Part shown: one piece after another, positions 25,995 through 38,634 of the stretch
Position numbering within the stretch: position 1 is the stretch's first letter
How the letters are laid out: each line of letters begins with the position of its first letter
Assembly: GCF_009769165.1 (NCBI RefSeq)
Contig: NZ_CP043476.1
Coordinates: 1,364,001 to 1,428,000, forward strand
Source: Xanthomonas hyacinthi
Lineage (GTDB): Bacteria; Pseudomonadota; Gammaproteobacteria; Xanthomonadales; Xanthomonadaceae
DNA: 64,000 bases
Reading direction: 5' to 3'
Program-made: the position numbers and the translations under genes
The notes under the pieces: model-generated
What the model was told of the DNA's origin: nothing
The model's input: only the letters and a program-made list of their open reading frames with translations
The model's database searches: none

Positions 25995-26809
25995 GGTCCG
26001 TATACAGAGATCACGTCTGCGGATCCTCCTGTCGCCTGCAGCTTTTGCAGGTTCGCCCAGAGATCAGCATTAGGTCGCGGATCGGGACCTGCGGATGCTG
26101 TTCCCTGGGCCTGCGTATTGGCTCCCAGTTGGCGCAAAAACTCTGTCGTCTGAATCTGGACAGCCTGCGCATTTGCTTGGCTATCATAATTCGGGAAATA
26201 CTCAGAGAACAGCGCATCCGCCCGGTGATCTCCCATGATCTTCGCTACCTCCATACGTGCGCGAAATGCATTCTGGGTGCTCTGATCCACATCGCCTTTG
26301 TTGTTCTGAATCTGCTGCTTGAGCTGTGCGACAGCTGCCTCCTCATACGCATAAATGGAGCCATGCGAAGCTGCATTTTCCAGAACTGAGGCGGCGGAAG
26401 TCGTTTCGCCTCGGTCCAGTAGTCGCAATCCCCACAGAGTTTGCGACCGTGCGTCTGTGCGAGATGTTTTGAGCATCTCATCCGGAATAGCCTTCGCCGC
26501 CTCTATTTCCTCTTTGGTTAGGAATTGGTGGCTTTCCAGCCAAGCCCGCTCGTCCGCGGACAAGGCCACCATCCTGGTGTCTCCCGCAAGAATGTCGCCG
26601 ACCGCGACTTCCTTTGGTGCGGATGACTGCTTCTTCGTTGCCAGTCGTCGGAGCTCCTTCTCTGCAGCTGTGTACTCTCCCAATTGTCGGGGCGCACCAT
26701 CTGCGGCAACTTCCGAGGATTCGGGAGCACCCTTCTTGTAACTATATGCCGCTACTCCAGCAATTAGCGCGAAAACCAAGGCGCCGAGTGCAACTGCCTT
26801 ATGCCTCAT
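25991..26809 (-). CDS. Membrane-anchored exported hypothetical protein
   Basis: 272 residues, no family recognised. The start MRHKAVALGALVFALIAGVAAYSYKK is a short positive N-terminus and a hydrophobic segment (residues 5-22) with no clear Cys lipobox, so it is an uncleaved anchor or signal peptide with the bulk in the periplasm. The rest is charged and Ala/Gln-rich with helical repeats, resembling TPR-like folds (LLDRGETTSAASVLENAA). The ATG at 26809 has an AAGGA site 8 bases upstream; an ATG six codons earlier touches the phospholipase stop (TAAATG) but lacks such a site. Its place between a phospholipase-like gene and a fic gene would fit an immunity or chaperone role, which is an inference. 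Confidence 0.7.
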   Translation of the reverse strand: MRHKAVALGALVFALIAGVAAYSYKKGAPESSEVAADGAPRQLGEYTAAEKELRRLATKKQSSAPKEVAVGDILAGDTRMVALSADERAWLESHQFLTKEEIEAAKAIPDEMLKTSRTDARSQTLWGLRLLDRGETTSAASVLENAASHGSIYAYEEAAVAQLKQQIQNNKGDVDQSTQNAFRARMEVAKIMGDHRADALFSEYFPNYDSQANAQAVQIQTTEFLRQLGANTQAQGTASAGPDPRPNADLWANLQKLQATGGSADVISVYGP

Positions 26810-27399
26810 GAGCGAATTCCTTTCCATTTAGTGACAGTAGTACTTCATAGCGTCCGACCATGTCCGGCATCGAGCTTCAACCTGTGCATTTGCCCAGACA
26901 GGTCCTGAGACGAATGTGTCAATGGCCCCCCACTGCAGACCAGCCGAGTATGCATTCGCTTGCCCCTCCACATCAGCTTGGAAGAGCGGATAGACACTTG
27001 CTGGGATAGCAGCCTTAGCGCCGGCGATCATATCGTTCTTAAGATCAGCGTCGCACCATGCTTTGGTCTGCCACGATGTTCCATAGCAAACATCGTGCTT
27101 GTTGCAAGCCGCTGTAAAGATTCCGCCATACGATGCCGCACTCACTGAATTCGTGAACGAAACGAGAAAGTCCGGTACGTCTAGAGAAGACGTTCCACAT
27201 CCGTTCTGAATCAAGGGCGGCGGACTATTTACATTGCAGTTCGGTTCTGGGTTGGCGGTGAGGTCTTCGCACACAGCTTGCGGGTCCGGTTGCCCATACG
27301 TTTGGGTGTTGTCATAGCTGCCGGAGCCGCTTCCGCCACTTCCCCAGCCGGGCGGGGCGGACTCCCAGACATAGCAATTAGTGGGCGTACACGGCAGAC

Positions 27400-28459
27400 T
27401 CAACTTCCAAGTGCAACACCTCACAGAGCGTAGGGTGTTGCGATGGGAAGACAGTACAGTCATCTGAGTAGTGAGGAACGCGCGGTGCTTCAGGTCGAAC
27501 GCGATCGGGGAACGAGTCTTCGTGGGATCGGTCGCCGCCTGGGGCGTAGCGCATCGACGCTGAGCCGCGAGATCCGGCGTCTGGACAGCGGCGTGTACTC
27601 GGCGCATGCGGCAGCCCTGGTGTATCGATCGCGGCGATCGCGCAGCGTACGAGCACGCAGGCTGATCGCGGGCGCGGTGCTGTTCGAGTTCGTCCACGAC
27701 CGTCTTGTGTTCGATCGCTGGTCGCCGCAGCAGATCGCGGCCACACTGCGGGACATGCATCCAGACGACGCCAGCCAGCGGGTCAGTCACGAGACGATCT
27801 ACGCGGCCATCTACGCGCATCCGCGCGGCGGCCTGAAGCAGGCCCTGGTCGATGCATTGCGCCAGAGCAAGCCCACGCGAGGCCGCAGGCGCACCACAGC
27901 AGCGGCGCGCACCTGGGTACCGGAGGAGCTGCGCATCGTGCATCGGCCCGAAGCGGTGGAACAGCGCCTGCTGCCGGGGCATTGGGAGGGCGACCTGATC
28001 AAGGGCGCGTTCAACCGGTCCTGCGTGGGCACGCTGGTCGAGCGCAAGACACGCTTCGTGGTGCTGTGCAGGATGGATGGCTGCACCGCGGACGCCGCGC
28101 TGGAAGGCTTCACTCGCCAGATGAAGAAGCTGCCGGCCTTCCTGCGCGAGAGCCTGACCTACGACCGCGGAACGGAACTGACCTGTTACGAGGAGCTGAT
28201 GCGACGGTTGAACATCGACGTGTGGTTCGCCGATCCGTATGCGCCGTGGCAGCGGGGCAGCAACGAGAACACCAATGGCCTGCTGCGCCAGTTCCTGCCC
28301 AAGGGCGTGGACTTGTCGCAAGCGAGCCAGGAGTACCTCAATCACGTCGCCAAGCTGATGAATGGGCGTCCTCGCCAGACATTAGGCTGGGCCACGCCGG
28401 CAGCGGCCATGGAGAAGGAAATCCTCGCCTTCAAATCACGTGTTGCACTTGATTCTTGA
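27400..28459 (+). mobile_element. Complete IS30-family insertion sequence
   Basis: 1060 bp. The ends are imperfect inverted repeats of about 20 bp sharing CAAGTGCAACAC, at 27400-27419 and 28440-28459. A 3-bp target duplication GAC flanks it (27397-27399 and 28460-28462), typical of IS30 elements. It carries a single transposase gene whose stop codon is inside the right repeat. It interrupts the phospholipase-like gene on the opposite strand. Confidence 0.88.
27443..28459 (+). CDS. IS30-family transposase
   Basis: 338 residues, full length. The N-terminal helix-turn-helix reads HLSSEERAVLQVERDRG and GIGRRLGRSASTLSREI, the IS30 recognition region. The DDE core shows LPGHWEGDLIKG (first Asp), ESLTYDRGTEL (second Asp) and FADPYAPWQRGSNENTNGL (Glu), all intact. 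The last residues use the right inverted repeat. The transposase is probably functional, and the clean target duplication suggests a fairly recent insertion. Confidence 0.95.
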   Translation: MGRQYSHLSSEERAVLQVERDRGTSLRGIGRRLGRSASTLSREIRRLDSGVYSAHAAALVYRSRRSRSVRARRLIAGAVLFEFVHDRLVFDRWSPQQIAATLRDMHPDDASQRVSHETIYAAIYAHPRGGLKQALVDALRQSKPTRGRRRTTAAARTWVPEELRIVHRPEAVEQRLLPGHWEGDLIKGAFNRSCVGTLVERKTRFVVLCRMDGCTADAALEGFTRQMKKLPAFLRESLTYDRGTELTCYEELMRRLNIDVWFADPYAPWQRGSNENTNGLLRQFLPKGVDLSQASQEYLNHVAKLMNGRPRQTLGWATPAAAMEKEILAFKSRVALDS

Positions 28460-28471
28460 GACCGCCCTCCA

Positions 28472-28484
28472 CCCCCCCCCCCCC
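28472..28484 (-). repeat. Run of 13 G in the coding strand of the phospholipase-like gene
   Basis: Thirteen consecutive C on the plus strand (G on the coding strand) fall just after the predicted signal peptide. The downstream phospholipase frame would be restored by a tract of 14 or 11. Such long homopolymers slip easily and can act as on/off switches, but the gene is already split by IS30, and sequencing error in the tract is possible. Confidence 0.75.
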
Positions 28485-28564
28485 GCGTAAGCCAAAGTCG
28501 CCGCTGTGGTTCCAGCCACAAGGATGGTGCCTATGACTAGGCCAAGAACGTTCCCTCTCTTCAT

Positions 28565-28960
28565 TGCGTGGTTCCTTCCAGTTGAAATAACGGCGTGCTC
28601 GCGGCGACGCCGCGAACAGACGTAATAGTCAAGCTCCCCGACGGTTTGACCGTCTGCTTAGAATTTATCTGATAAATGTTAAATATGAGTGAAAGAGTAT
28701 TCTTGGTGGCGACAGCTTTTTTTGGAAGCCAGCTATGTCGCGCGCAGTTGTGGCCCTGCCACGCATGCGGTCTTTGTGCACGGCTTTTCCCGCCCCGCAA
28801 TCGATCGTCTACCGCATTTCCAGTAACGCTCCGGCGCCAGCACGCGCTCCTAGCCGCCTGCGAAACCCCACGTAAAAGGAAACCGCGCATGCCGAAGATC
28901 GGAAGTGCCCCGAGGCAACGCTGTAGACGCAAGATCCAAGAAACAGGGCCAGGATGCGTC
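28565..28960. other. Upstream region of the phospholipase-like operon with two inverted repeats
   Basis: About 400 bases without a gene. It holds GACGGT-TTG-ACCGTC at 28640-28654 and the perfect inverted repeat ATTTATC-T-GATAAAT at 28663-28677. The region is AT-richer than its surroundings and is the likely promoter area of the minus-strand phospholipase operon; the repeats could be operators or a hairpin. Nothing is recognised in the rest. Confidence 0.45.
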
Positions 28961-29036
28961 TGGTGGGCCCACCAGGATTCGAACCTGGAACCAAAGGATT
29001 ATGAGTCCTCTGCTCTAACCGTTGAGCTATAGGCCC
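28961..29036 (-). tRNA. tRNA-Ile (CAT anticodon, ileX type), copy 2
   Basis: Identical over all 76 bases to the copy at 24757, with encoded CCA. Its upstream neighbour is the intact glgB, so this is probably the ancestral locus. Confidence 0.92.
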
Positions 29037-29253
29037 GGAAGCGTCCGGAGCGGGCGGGCGATGCGTCGGCCGCCGGCTTGGCGCCTCTGGCGTGCATGCA
29101 GAGGAAGGCGCCGAGGCGGGCGTGAGTTTAGCGTCCGCGGTGGGTTGTGTCTTCTTGGGGCTGTCGATGCGCGCACTGCTGGCTCGCATGCGCCGTGGCT
29201 AAGGAGGTAGCGAATCGCCCGATTGCTATTGCTATGATCCCTGGTCTCCCGTG

Positions 29254-29318
29254 TGTGGGCGGGCTTCAGCCCGGGCAATGGGCCGGGACCGCGCGTCGGG
29301 GCTGAAGCCCCTCCCACA
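29254..29318. repeat. REP-like inverted repeat (TGTGGGxGGGGCTTCAGCCC type)
   Basis: Left arm TGTGGGCGGGCTTCAGCCC and a right arm that is the reverse complement of TGTGGGAGGGGCTTCAGCCC surround a short GC-rich centre. Such elements are scattered between genes in Xanthomonas and relatives. It is found in the right spacer copy only, so it was inserted or lost after the two copies separated. Confidence 0.65.
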
Positions 29319-29452
29319 ACGGCCGAAGTCGGCTATTTCCCCTATCGCCCGACGGCAGAACGTCGGCGCGCATCGGCAACCGTGTCGACGGCCGATACGG
29401 CGGCGCCGCTGGCCGCGCACGCGACGTCGCTAAGCGCGCAAGCGCCCTCCCC

Positions 29453-31635
29453 TCAATCCTCCAACCCCAACACCAGCACCCCCAGCGGCGGCACGGTCAG
29501 CGCCAGCGAGGTCGGGTAGCCGTGGGCGCCGACGTTGTCGGTGCGCACGCTGCCGCCGTTGCCGACGTTGCTGCCGCCGTAAATCTCCGCGTCGGAGTTC
29601 AGCAGTTCGCGCCAGCGGCCGCCGCGCGGGACGCCGATGCGGTAGCCGTGGTGCAGCAGCGGGGTGAGGTTGGCCACCACCAGCAGTGGGGCGTCGCTGC
29701 CCTGGGCTGTACGCACGTAGGCGAACAGGCTGTTGCCGGCGTCGTCGCCGATGACCCAGGCGAAGCCGTCGGGGTCGTCGTCGCGGGCGTGCAGCGCGGG
29801 GTGTTCGGCGTACAGGCGGTTGAGGTCGCGGACCAGGCGCTGGATGCCGCGGTGGCGTGGGTCGTCGAGCAGGTGCCAAGGCAGCGCGGCGTCGTGGTTC
29901 CACTCGGTGGGCTGGGCGATTTCGCAGCCCATGAACAGCAACTTGCGCCCGGGGTGGGTGTACATGTAGCCGAGGTAGGCGCGCAGGTTGGCGAAGCGCT
30001 GCCAGTCGTCGCCGGGCATGCGCCCGAGCAGGGAGCGTTTGCCGTGCACTACTTCGTCGTGCGAGATCGGCAGCATGAAACGCTCGGAATACGCGTAGAC
30101 CATGCTGAAGGTCAGTTCGCCGTGGTGGTAACGGCGGTAGATGGGGTCCAGTTCGATGTAGTGCAGGCTGTCGTGCATCCAGCCCATGTTCCATTTGTAA
30201 TTGAAGCCCAGGCCGCCATGCGCCAAGTCGGCGGTGACGCCGGGCCAGGCGGTGGATTCTTCGGCGATGGTGATGGCGCCCGGCGCGTGTTCGGCGACGA
30301 TCTGGTTGAGCCGGCGCAGGAAGGCGATGGTCTCGTAGTTCTCGCGGCCGCCGTGGATGTTGGGCACCCACTCGCCGGCATCGCGGCTGTAGTCGCGATA
30401 CAGCATGGAGGCGACGGCATCCACGCGCAGGCCGTCGACGTGGTAGCGCTGCAGGAATTCCAGGGCGCTGGCGATCAGGAAGCCGGAGACTTCGCGCCGG
30501 CCGTGGTTGTAGATGAGCGTGTTCCAGTCGCGGTGGAAGCCTTCGCGCGGGTCGGCGTGTTCGTACAGCGAGGTGCCGTCGAAATGGGCCAGGCCGTGCG
30601 CGTCGGTGGGGAAATGCGCCGGCACCCAGTCGACGATGACGCCGATGTCCTCGCGGTGGCAGCGGTCGACGAAGCGGGCGAAGCCGTCGGGCGAGCCGAA
30701 GCGCGCGGTCGGCGCGAACAGGCCCAGCGGCTGGTAGCCCCAGGAGCCGCCGAACGGATGTTCGGTGACCGGCATCAGTTCGATATGGGTGAAGCCCATG
30801 TCGGCGACGTAGGGAATCAGGCGCTCGGCCAGCGCGTCCCAGTCGAGCATGCTGCCGTCGTCGGCGCGCATCCACGAGCCGGCGTGGATCTCGTACACGC
30901 TCAGCGGCGCGCCGGGGCTGTGGCGGCGCGCGCGCGCCGCCATCCAGGCGTCGTCGCGCCACTGGAACGGGGTGGGATCGGCCACAATCGAGGCGGTGCC
31001 GGGCGCCAGTTCGGCGCGGCGCGCGACCGGGTCGGCCTTGGCCGGCAGGTCTTCGCCGCGCGGGCCGCGCAGCGCGTATTTGTAGTGCGCTCCGGCGGCG
31101 ACGCCGGGCACGAACAGCTCCCACACGCCGGCCTGGTGGCGCAGGCGCATCGGGTGGCGGCGCGCATCCCAGCTGTTGAAGTCGCCGATCACCGCCACAC
31201 GGGTAGCGTTGGGCGCCCACACCGCGAAGCGGGTGCCGCGCACGCCATCGACTTCGACCACGTTGGCGCCCAGCGCGTCGGCCAGCTGCAAGTGGTGGCC
31301 TTCGGCAATCAGGTGCAGGTCGAAATCGCTGAGCTGCGGGCCGAAGGCGTAGGCGTCCTCGGTGTCCTGCTCGCCGCCGGGCCAGCGGATGCGCAGCCGG
31401 TAGCAGCCGTCGTCGGGCAGCGTGGCGGCGAAGAAGCCGGGGCTGGGGCCTTCCTGCAGCGGCAGCTCGCGGCCGTCGTCGAGCACCGCGGTGACCGCCT
31501 CGGCGCCGGGCAGATGGCTGCGCAGCACACGCGCGTCGCCGATGCGGTGCGCACCGAGCACGGCGAACGGATCGCCGTGGCGGGCGTTGGCGAACGCGCG
31601 CAGCGTCGCCTCGTCCCAGGTGTGGCCGGCATCAC

Positions 31636-31639
<4 letters not shown>
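29453..31639 (-). CDS. glgB: 1,4-alpha-glucan branching enzyme GlgB
   Basis: 728 residues, normal length. GlgB cuts alpha-1,4 chains and re-attaches them as alpha-1,6 branches. An N-terminal carbohydrate-binding (CBM48-like) region precedes the GH13 barrel: VYEIHAGSW, then [14 protein letters not shown] with the Asp nucleophile, [13 protein letters not shown] with the Glu acid, and [15 protein letters not shown]. The start ATGA overlaps the treS-mak stop. As last gene of the glgE operon it would branch the linear glucan made by GlgE from maltose-1-phosphate. Its 3' end is partly duplicated next to the first tRNA-Ile. Confidence 0.95.
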
Positions 31640-34991
<3,352 letters not shown>

Positions 34992-34995
<4 letters not shown>

Positions 34996-37900
34996 GAAGT
35001 GGCTCCGGCGCGGAGACGCCATAGGGAAAACGGCCGCGAGGGATCGAGGCGAATGGTGTGCTGCTTGCCGTGCCAGGCGAAGGCGTGGCCGTCCCACAGG
35101 TCGTGCACGGCGACGCTGGCGTGGTCGGGCAGGCCCAGCTCCCACAGCGGCACTTCGATCTGCGCCTCCTGCGCGACGTGCGGGTCCAGGCTGATCGCCA
35201 CCAGCACCAGGCTGCGGCTGCGCGCCAGGTGCGCTTCGTCGAGGAACTTGCCGAAATACAGCACCTGCGCGTTGTGCGCCAGGTAGAAGCGCGTGCCTAG
35301 GTGCGACTGCAACTCCGGGTGCTGGCGCCGCAGCAGGTTCAGGCGGGTGATCTCGTCGACGATGTCGCCGGGCGCGCGCTCGGGCCACACGCGTAGCTGG
35401 TACTTCTCCGAATCCAGGTATTCCTCCTTGCCCGGCGCCAGCGGCGTGGCCTCGCACAGTTCGAAGCCCTGGTACATGCCCCACAGGCCGGACAGCGTGG
35501 TCGCCAGTGCGGCGCGGATCAGATGACCGCCGCGGCCGCTTTGCTGCAGGAACACCGGGTTGATGTCCGGCGTGTTGACGAAGAAATGCGGGCGGAAGCA
35601 TTCGCGCGGAATGCCGGCGTTGAGTTCTTCGATGTAGGCCTGCAGTTCGGCCTTGTGCTGGCGCCAGGTGAAGTAGGTGTAGGACTGCGAGAAGCCGACC
35701 TTGGCCAGCCGGTACATCGGCTTGGGCCGGGTGAAGGCTTCGGACAGGAACACCACCTGCGGATGGCGGCCGCGCACTTCGGCGATCAGCCATTCCCAGA
35801 ACGGGAACGGCTTGGTGTGCGGGTTGTCGACGCGGAACAGGTGCACGCCTTCGTTGACCCAGAACAGCACCGCGTCGCGCAGCGCGTTCCATAGCTCCGG
35901 CACCGCGCCGCTGGCGTAGAAATCGACGTTGACGATGTCCTGGTATTTCTTCGGCGGATTCTCCGCGTACGGGATCGAGCCATCGGCGCGCCAGGTGAAC
36001 CAGTCCGGGTGCTCGCGCAGCCACGGGTGGTCCGGCGCGCACTGGATCGCGAAATCCAGCGCCAGTTCCAGGCCCTGCGCGGCGGCGGCGGCGCGCAGCC
36101 GGCGGAAGCCGTCCAGCCCGCCGAGTTCGGCATGCACCTCGGTGTGCCCACCCTCGGCCGAGCCGATCGCGTACGGGCTGCCGGGTTCGCCGGGTTGCGC
36201 GGTGACGGCGTTGTTGCGGCCCTTGCGGTTCTTCTCGCCGATCGGATGGATCGGCGGCATGTACAGCACGTCGAAGCCCATCGCACGGATATGCGGCAGG
36301 CGCGCGATGACGTCGTCGAAGCTGCCGTGGCGCGCGAGGTCGCCGCTCTGCGAACGCGGAAACAGTTCGTACCAGCTGGAAAAATGCGCGCCGCGGCGCT
36401 CGGCCTCGACGCGGAAGGTCATCGGGTATTCGGTGCGGAACGGCTTGTCGTCGGCGCGTGCCATGGCCTCGGCGGTGCCCGGTTCGAGCAGGACTTCCGC
36501 ACGTGCTGCAGGATCATCGCTGCGGGTAATGCGCGCCACGATCGCCTTCAGCCGTGCGGCCAGCGCGCCGCGGCTGCGCGCGCGCGCCGCCTCGACCTGG
36601 GCCAGTGCTTCCTGCACGTCCACCGGCAGCAGGGTGCCGGCGGCGCGCTTCTTTTCCAGGTCGGCGTGGGTGGTGGCGAACACGTCGCGCCAGGCCTCGA
36701 TGCGGAACTCGTAGCGGCCCAGCCGCTCCAACGGGAATTCGCCGCGCCAGCGATCGTTGCCCAGCGCGCGCATCGGCGCGCTAGACCAGGTGCGTGCGTC
36801 GGCGGCCCGCCACAGCAGCGCCACCGCGATGCGGTCGTGGCCGTCGCAGAACGCATCGGCCTCCACGCAGATGCGGTCGCCGACGCTGCGCTTGACCGGG
36901 AAGCGGCCGTCGTCGACCGATGGCGTCACCGCTTCGATGCAGACCCGCGCCGCGCCGGCGGCGACCTCGGCCGGCGTGCGTACACGCGCCGCGGCCAGCA
37001 CCGAACGCGCCGGCACGCTGCGGTAGATCCGTACTTCGCCGGCTTCCAGGGTGCCGCCCTGATCGCCCTGGATCGGCTCGCCCTGGTCGCTGAGCAGGGA
37101 TTCGCTGTCGCCGAGCAGGCGCAGCAGCGCCGAGCCCGGCACCGGCAGCAGGTGGTCGCGGTCGCTGTTGAGCAGCACCAGCCAGGGCGCGGCGCCGAGC
37201 GGTTCCACGGCCACCGCGGTCAGCGCGCCGTCGCGCAGCAGCGGGCGCAGGCGCAGGGCGTGTGCGGCATCGACCGGGATGGTCGGCACTTCGTCGACAT
37301 CGGTGTCGGCCGGCACCGGCACTGCGGTGGGTTGAGCAATGACCCAGGCATCGCCGAACGCAGCAGCCAGCCGCACGCGCTGCGTGCGCTGCAGCGGCGG
37401 TGGCGCATCCGAAGGCGCGTCGGGATCGATGGTAGCGACCACGCGACGCGCCAGGCTGCGCAGCGCCACGTCCTCGTCGAAGAACCAGCTGCCGCGTCCG
37501 TCCCACCAGGCCAGCGACGAGAACGCCGCATCGAAGCCGGCGCCGTGCAGTCCGCGCAAGGCCTCCAGGCCCAGGCCAGGGGTCCAGGCCAGGAATGTCG
37601 CCGCAGGCATCTGCGCTTGTACATTGGCGATCAGGCTGCGCCACAACGTGGCCGGCACGCGCTGCGGCTGCAGCACGCGGAAGCCGGCCAGGCCGCTGCG
37701 CAGCCAGTCGCGCAGACGCACGCTCCACCAGTGCGCCAGGCCCGCACCCTCTTCGGCGTAGGCGAAGCGGCCCTGCGCGATCTCCGGCGTGCCGCGCTGC
37801 GTGCGCGGATCCGGCAGCGCCGAGCTGCGCGCGCGAAACCAGTGCGGATGTTCCTGCAGCAGGCGGCTGCCGCCGCCGATCTCGTCGATGCGCAGATCGA

Positions 37901-38126
37901 TCAGCAGCTTCAGGCCGTGCTGCTGCGCCAGCGCCAGCCATTGCCGCAATTGCGTGTCGTCGGCGGCATCGTCGGCAGCGGGATCCGCCAGCCGCCCCTG
38001 CGGATCCTGCGCGAACGGATTGGGCAGCAGCACATGGTCGCAGCCGTTGGCCTGCGCGGCGGCCATGGCCGCCTCCAGCGCGACCGCATCGTGGCTGGTC
38101 AAGGGGGACAGCAGGCAGACATGCAT
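34992..38126 (-). CDS. glgE: Maltosyltransferase GlgE with an extra N-terminal pseudo-amylase domain
   Basis: 1044 residues, against about 660-700 for classical GlgE. The GlgE core begins near residue 393 ([20 protein letters not shown]) and contains [36 protein letters not shown] with the Asp nucleophile, and [17 protein letters not shown] with the Glu. It transfers maltosyl units from maltose-1-phosphate onto glucan ends. Residues 1-375 look like a second amylase-type barrel ([25 protein letters not shown]) in which the GFRxD catalytic Asp is replaced, so it is probably non-catalytic, perhaps glucan-binding. The ATG at 38126 was chosen because upstream frame lacks homology. Confidence 0.93.
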
Positions 38127-38634
38127 TCGGATATCCCGTTCGGCGTCAATGGGGAGTGCACGATCCGGACCGCGCCGATCGCCGTCGGCAGCGCGGATCG
38201 ACCGTCGCACAAGACGGAGACGGAATGCGCCTGCACGCTGTGCCGCATCCGCATCAGCCTCCGCAATCTGATTCGGCGCCGGGGCGCCCATGGCGCTCGA
38301 GGCGATGCGACAGCGCCACAAGACCACAGCCGATGCCAATGAAATGTGTTCATGGCATTAAATGCGCGCATACATCGGTTGGCGGCGGAGGTCGGCCGAG
38401 CGGTCGCCACAACGCCGACGCAGCAACGCGGCATGGGCGTTGGCGAAGAACTACGTGCCGCACCAAAGCGCCGCCGACGCTTTAACGTCATCGTCCGTTC
38501 ACGCGCTTGCGACGGCTTGCATCCGCAGGCAGGCCTCTTCGCCGGCAGCGAAATGCCGGAGGCGATGCCAGCGGCCGCACCGGTGCGGCTATCGTCGTCG
38601 CGGCAACATGCCACGACGACGCTACGACGCTGGC
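38127..38634. other. Promoter spacer between the GH92 gene and glgE
   Basis: About 500 bases with no gene. The right end holds two inverted repeats (see separate entry and GCCGCACCGGTGCGGC at 38574-38589, a 16-bp perfect palindrome). The glgE operon promoter should lie here, but no convincing -35/-10 pair was found by eye. Confidence 0.4.
38593..38621 (-). terminator. Hairpin downstream of the GH92 gene
   Basis: Twelve-base arms CGTCGTCGCGGC and GCCACGACGACG with one mismatch and an AACAT loop lie 14 bases past the GH92 stop. The position suggests a transcript end; no T-run follows, so an intrinsic terminator is not certain. Confidence 0.4.

Larger units (their letters stand above)
26828..28564 (-). 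pseudogene. Secreted phospholipase A2-like gene split by IS30 and out of frame
   Basis: The 5' part (28564-28463) encodes a signal peptide, MKRGNVLGLVIGTILVAGTT then AATLAYA, after a GGAAGGA ribosome site. The 3' part (27399-26828) contains AACNKHDVCYGT, the CxxHDxC active-site and calcium-loop signature of phospholipase A2, and further Cys residues for disulfides. An IS30 element sits between them. Removing the element and one copy of the GAC target duplication joins the two parts, but the frames differ by one base across a run of 13 G (28484-28472 on this strand). With one more G the protein would be about 224 residues. Gene order is phospholipase, 272-aa exported protein, fic. Confidence 0.75.
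28961..29463. repeat. Right copy of duplicated tRNA-Ile / glgB-spacer block
   Basis: Counterpart of 24757-25131, ending inside the true glgB 3' end. It contains the same hairpin (29080-29112). Compared with the left copy it has extra sequence in the middle, including the palindromic element at 29254-29318. The 29037-29452 spacer holds no gene. Confidence 0.8.

Noticed and set aside
25889..26389. 166-codon plus-strand frame across the fic and exported-protein genes
   Set aside because: Opposite strand to two overlapping coding genes, one with a complete Fic motif; no support for coding.
24757..29036. Integrative element with tRNA attachment sites
   Set aside because: Although bracketed by tRNA genes, there is no integrase, the whole tRNA plus upstream spacer is duplicated rather than a 3' fragment, and spacers are diverged, so it is not called as an element.
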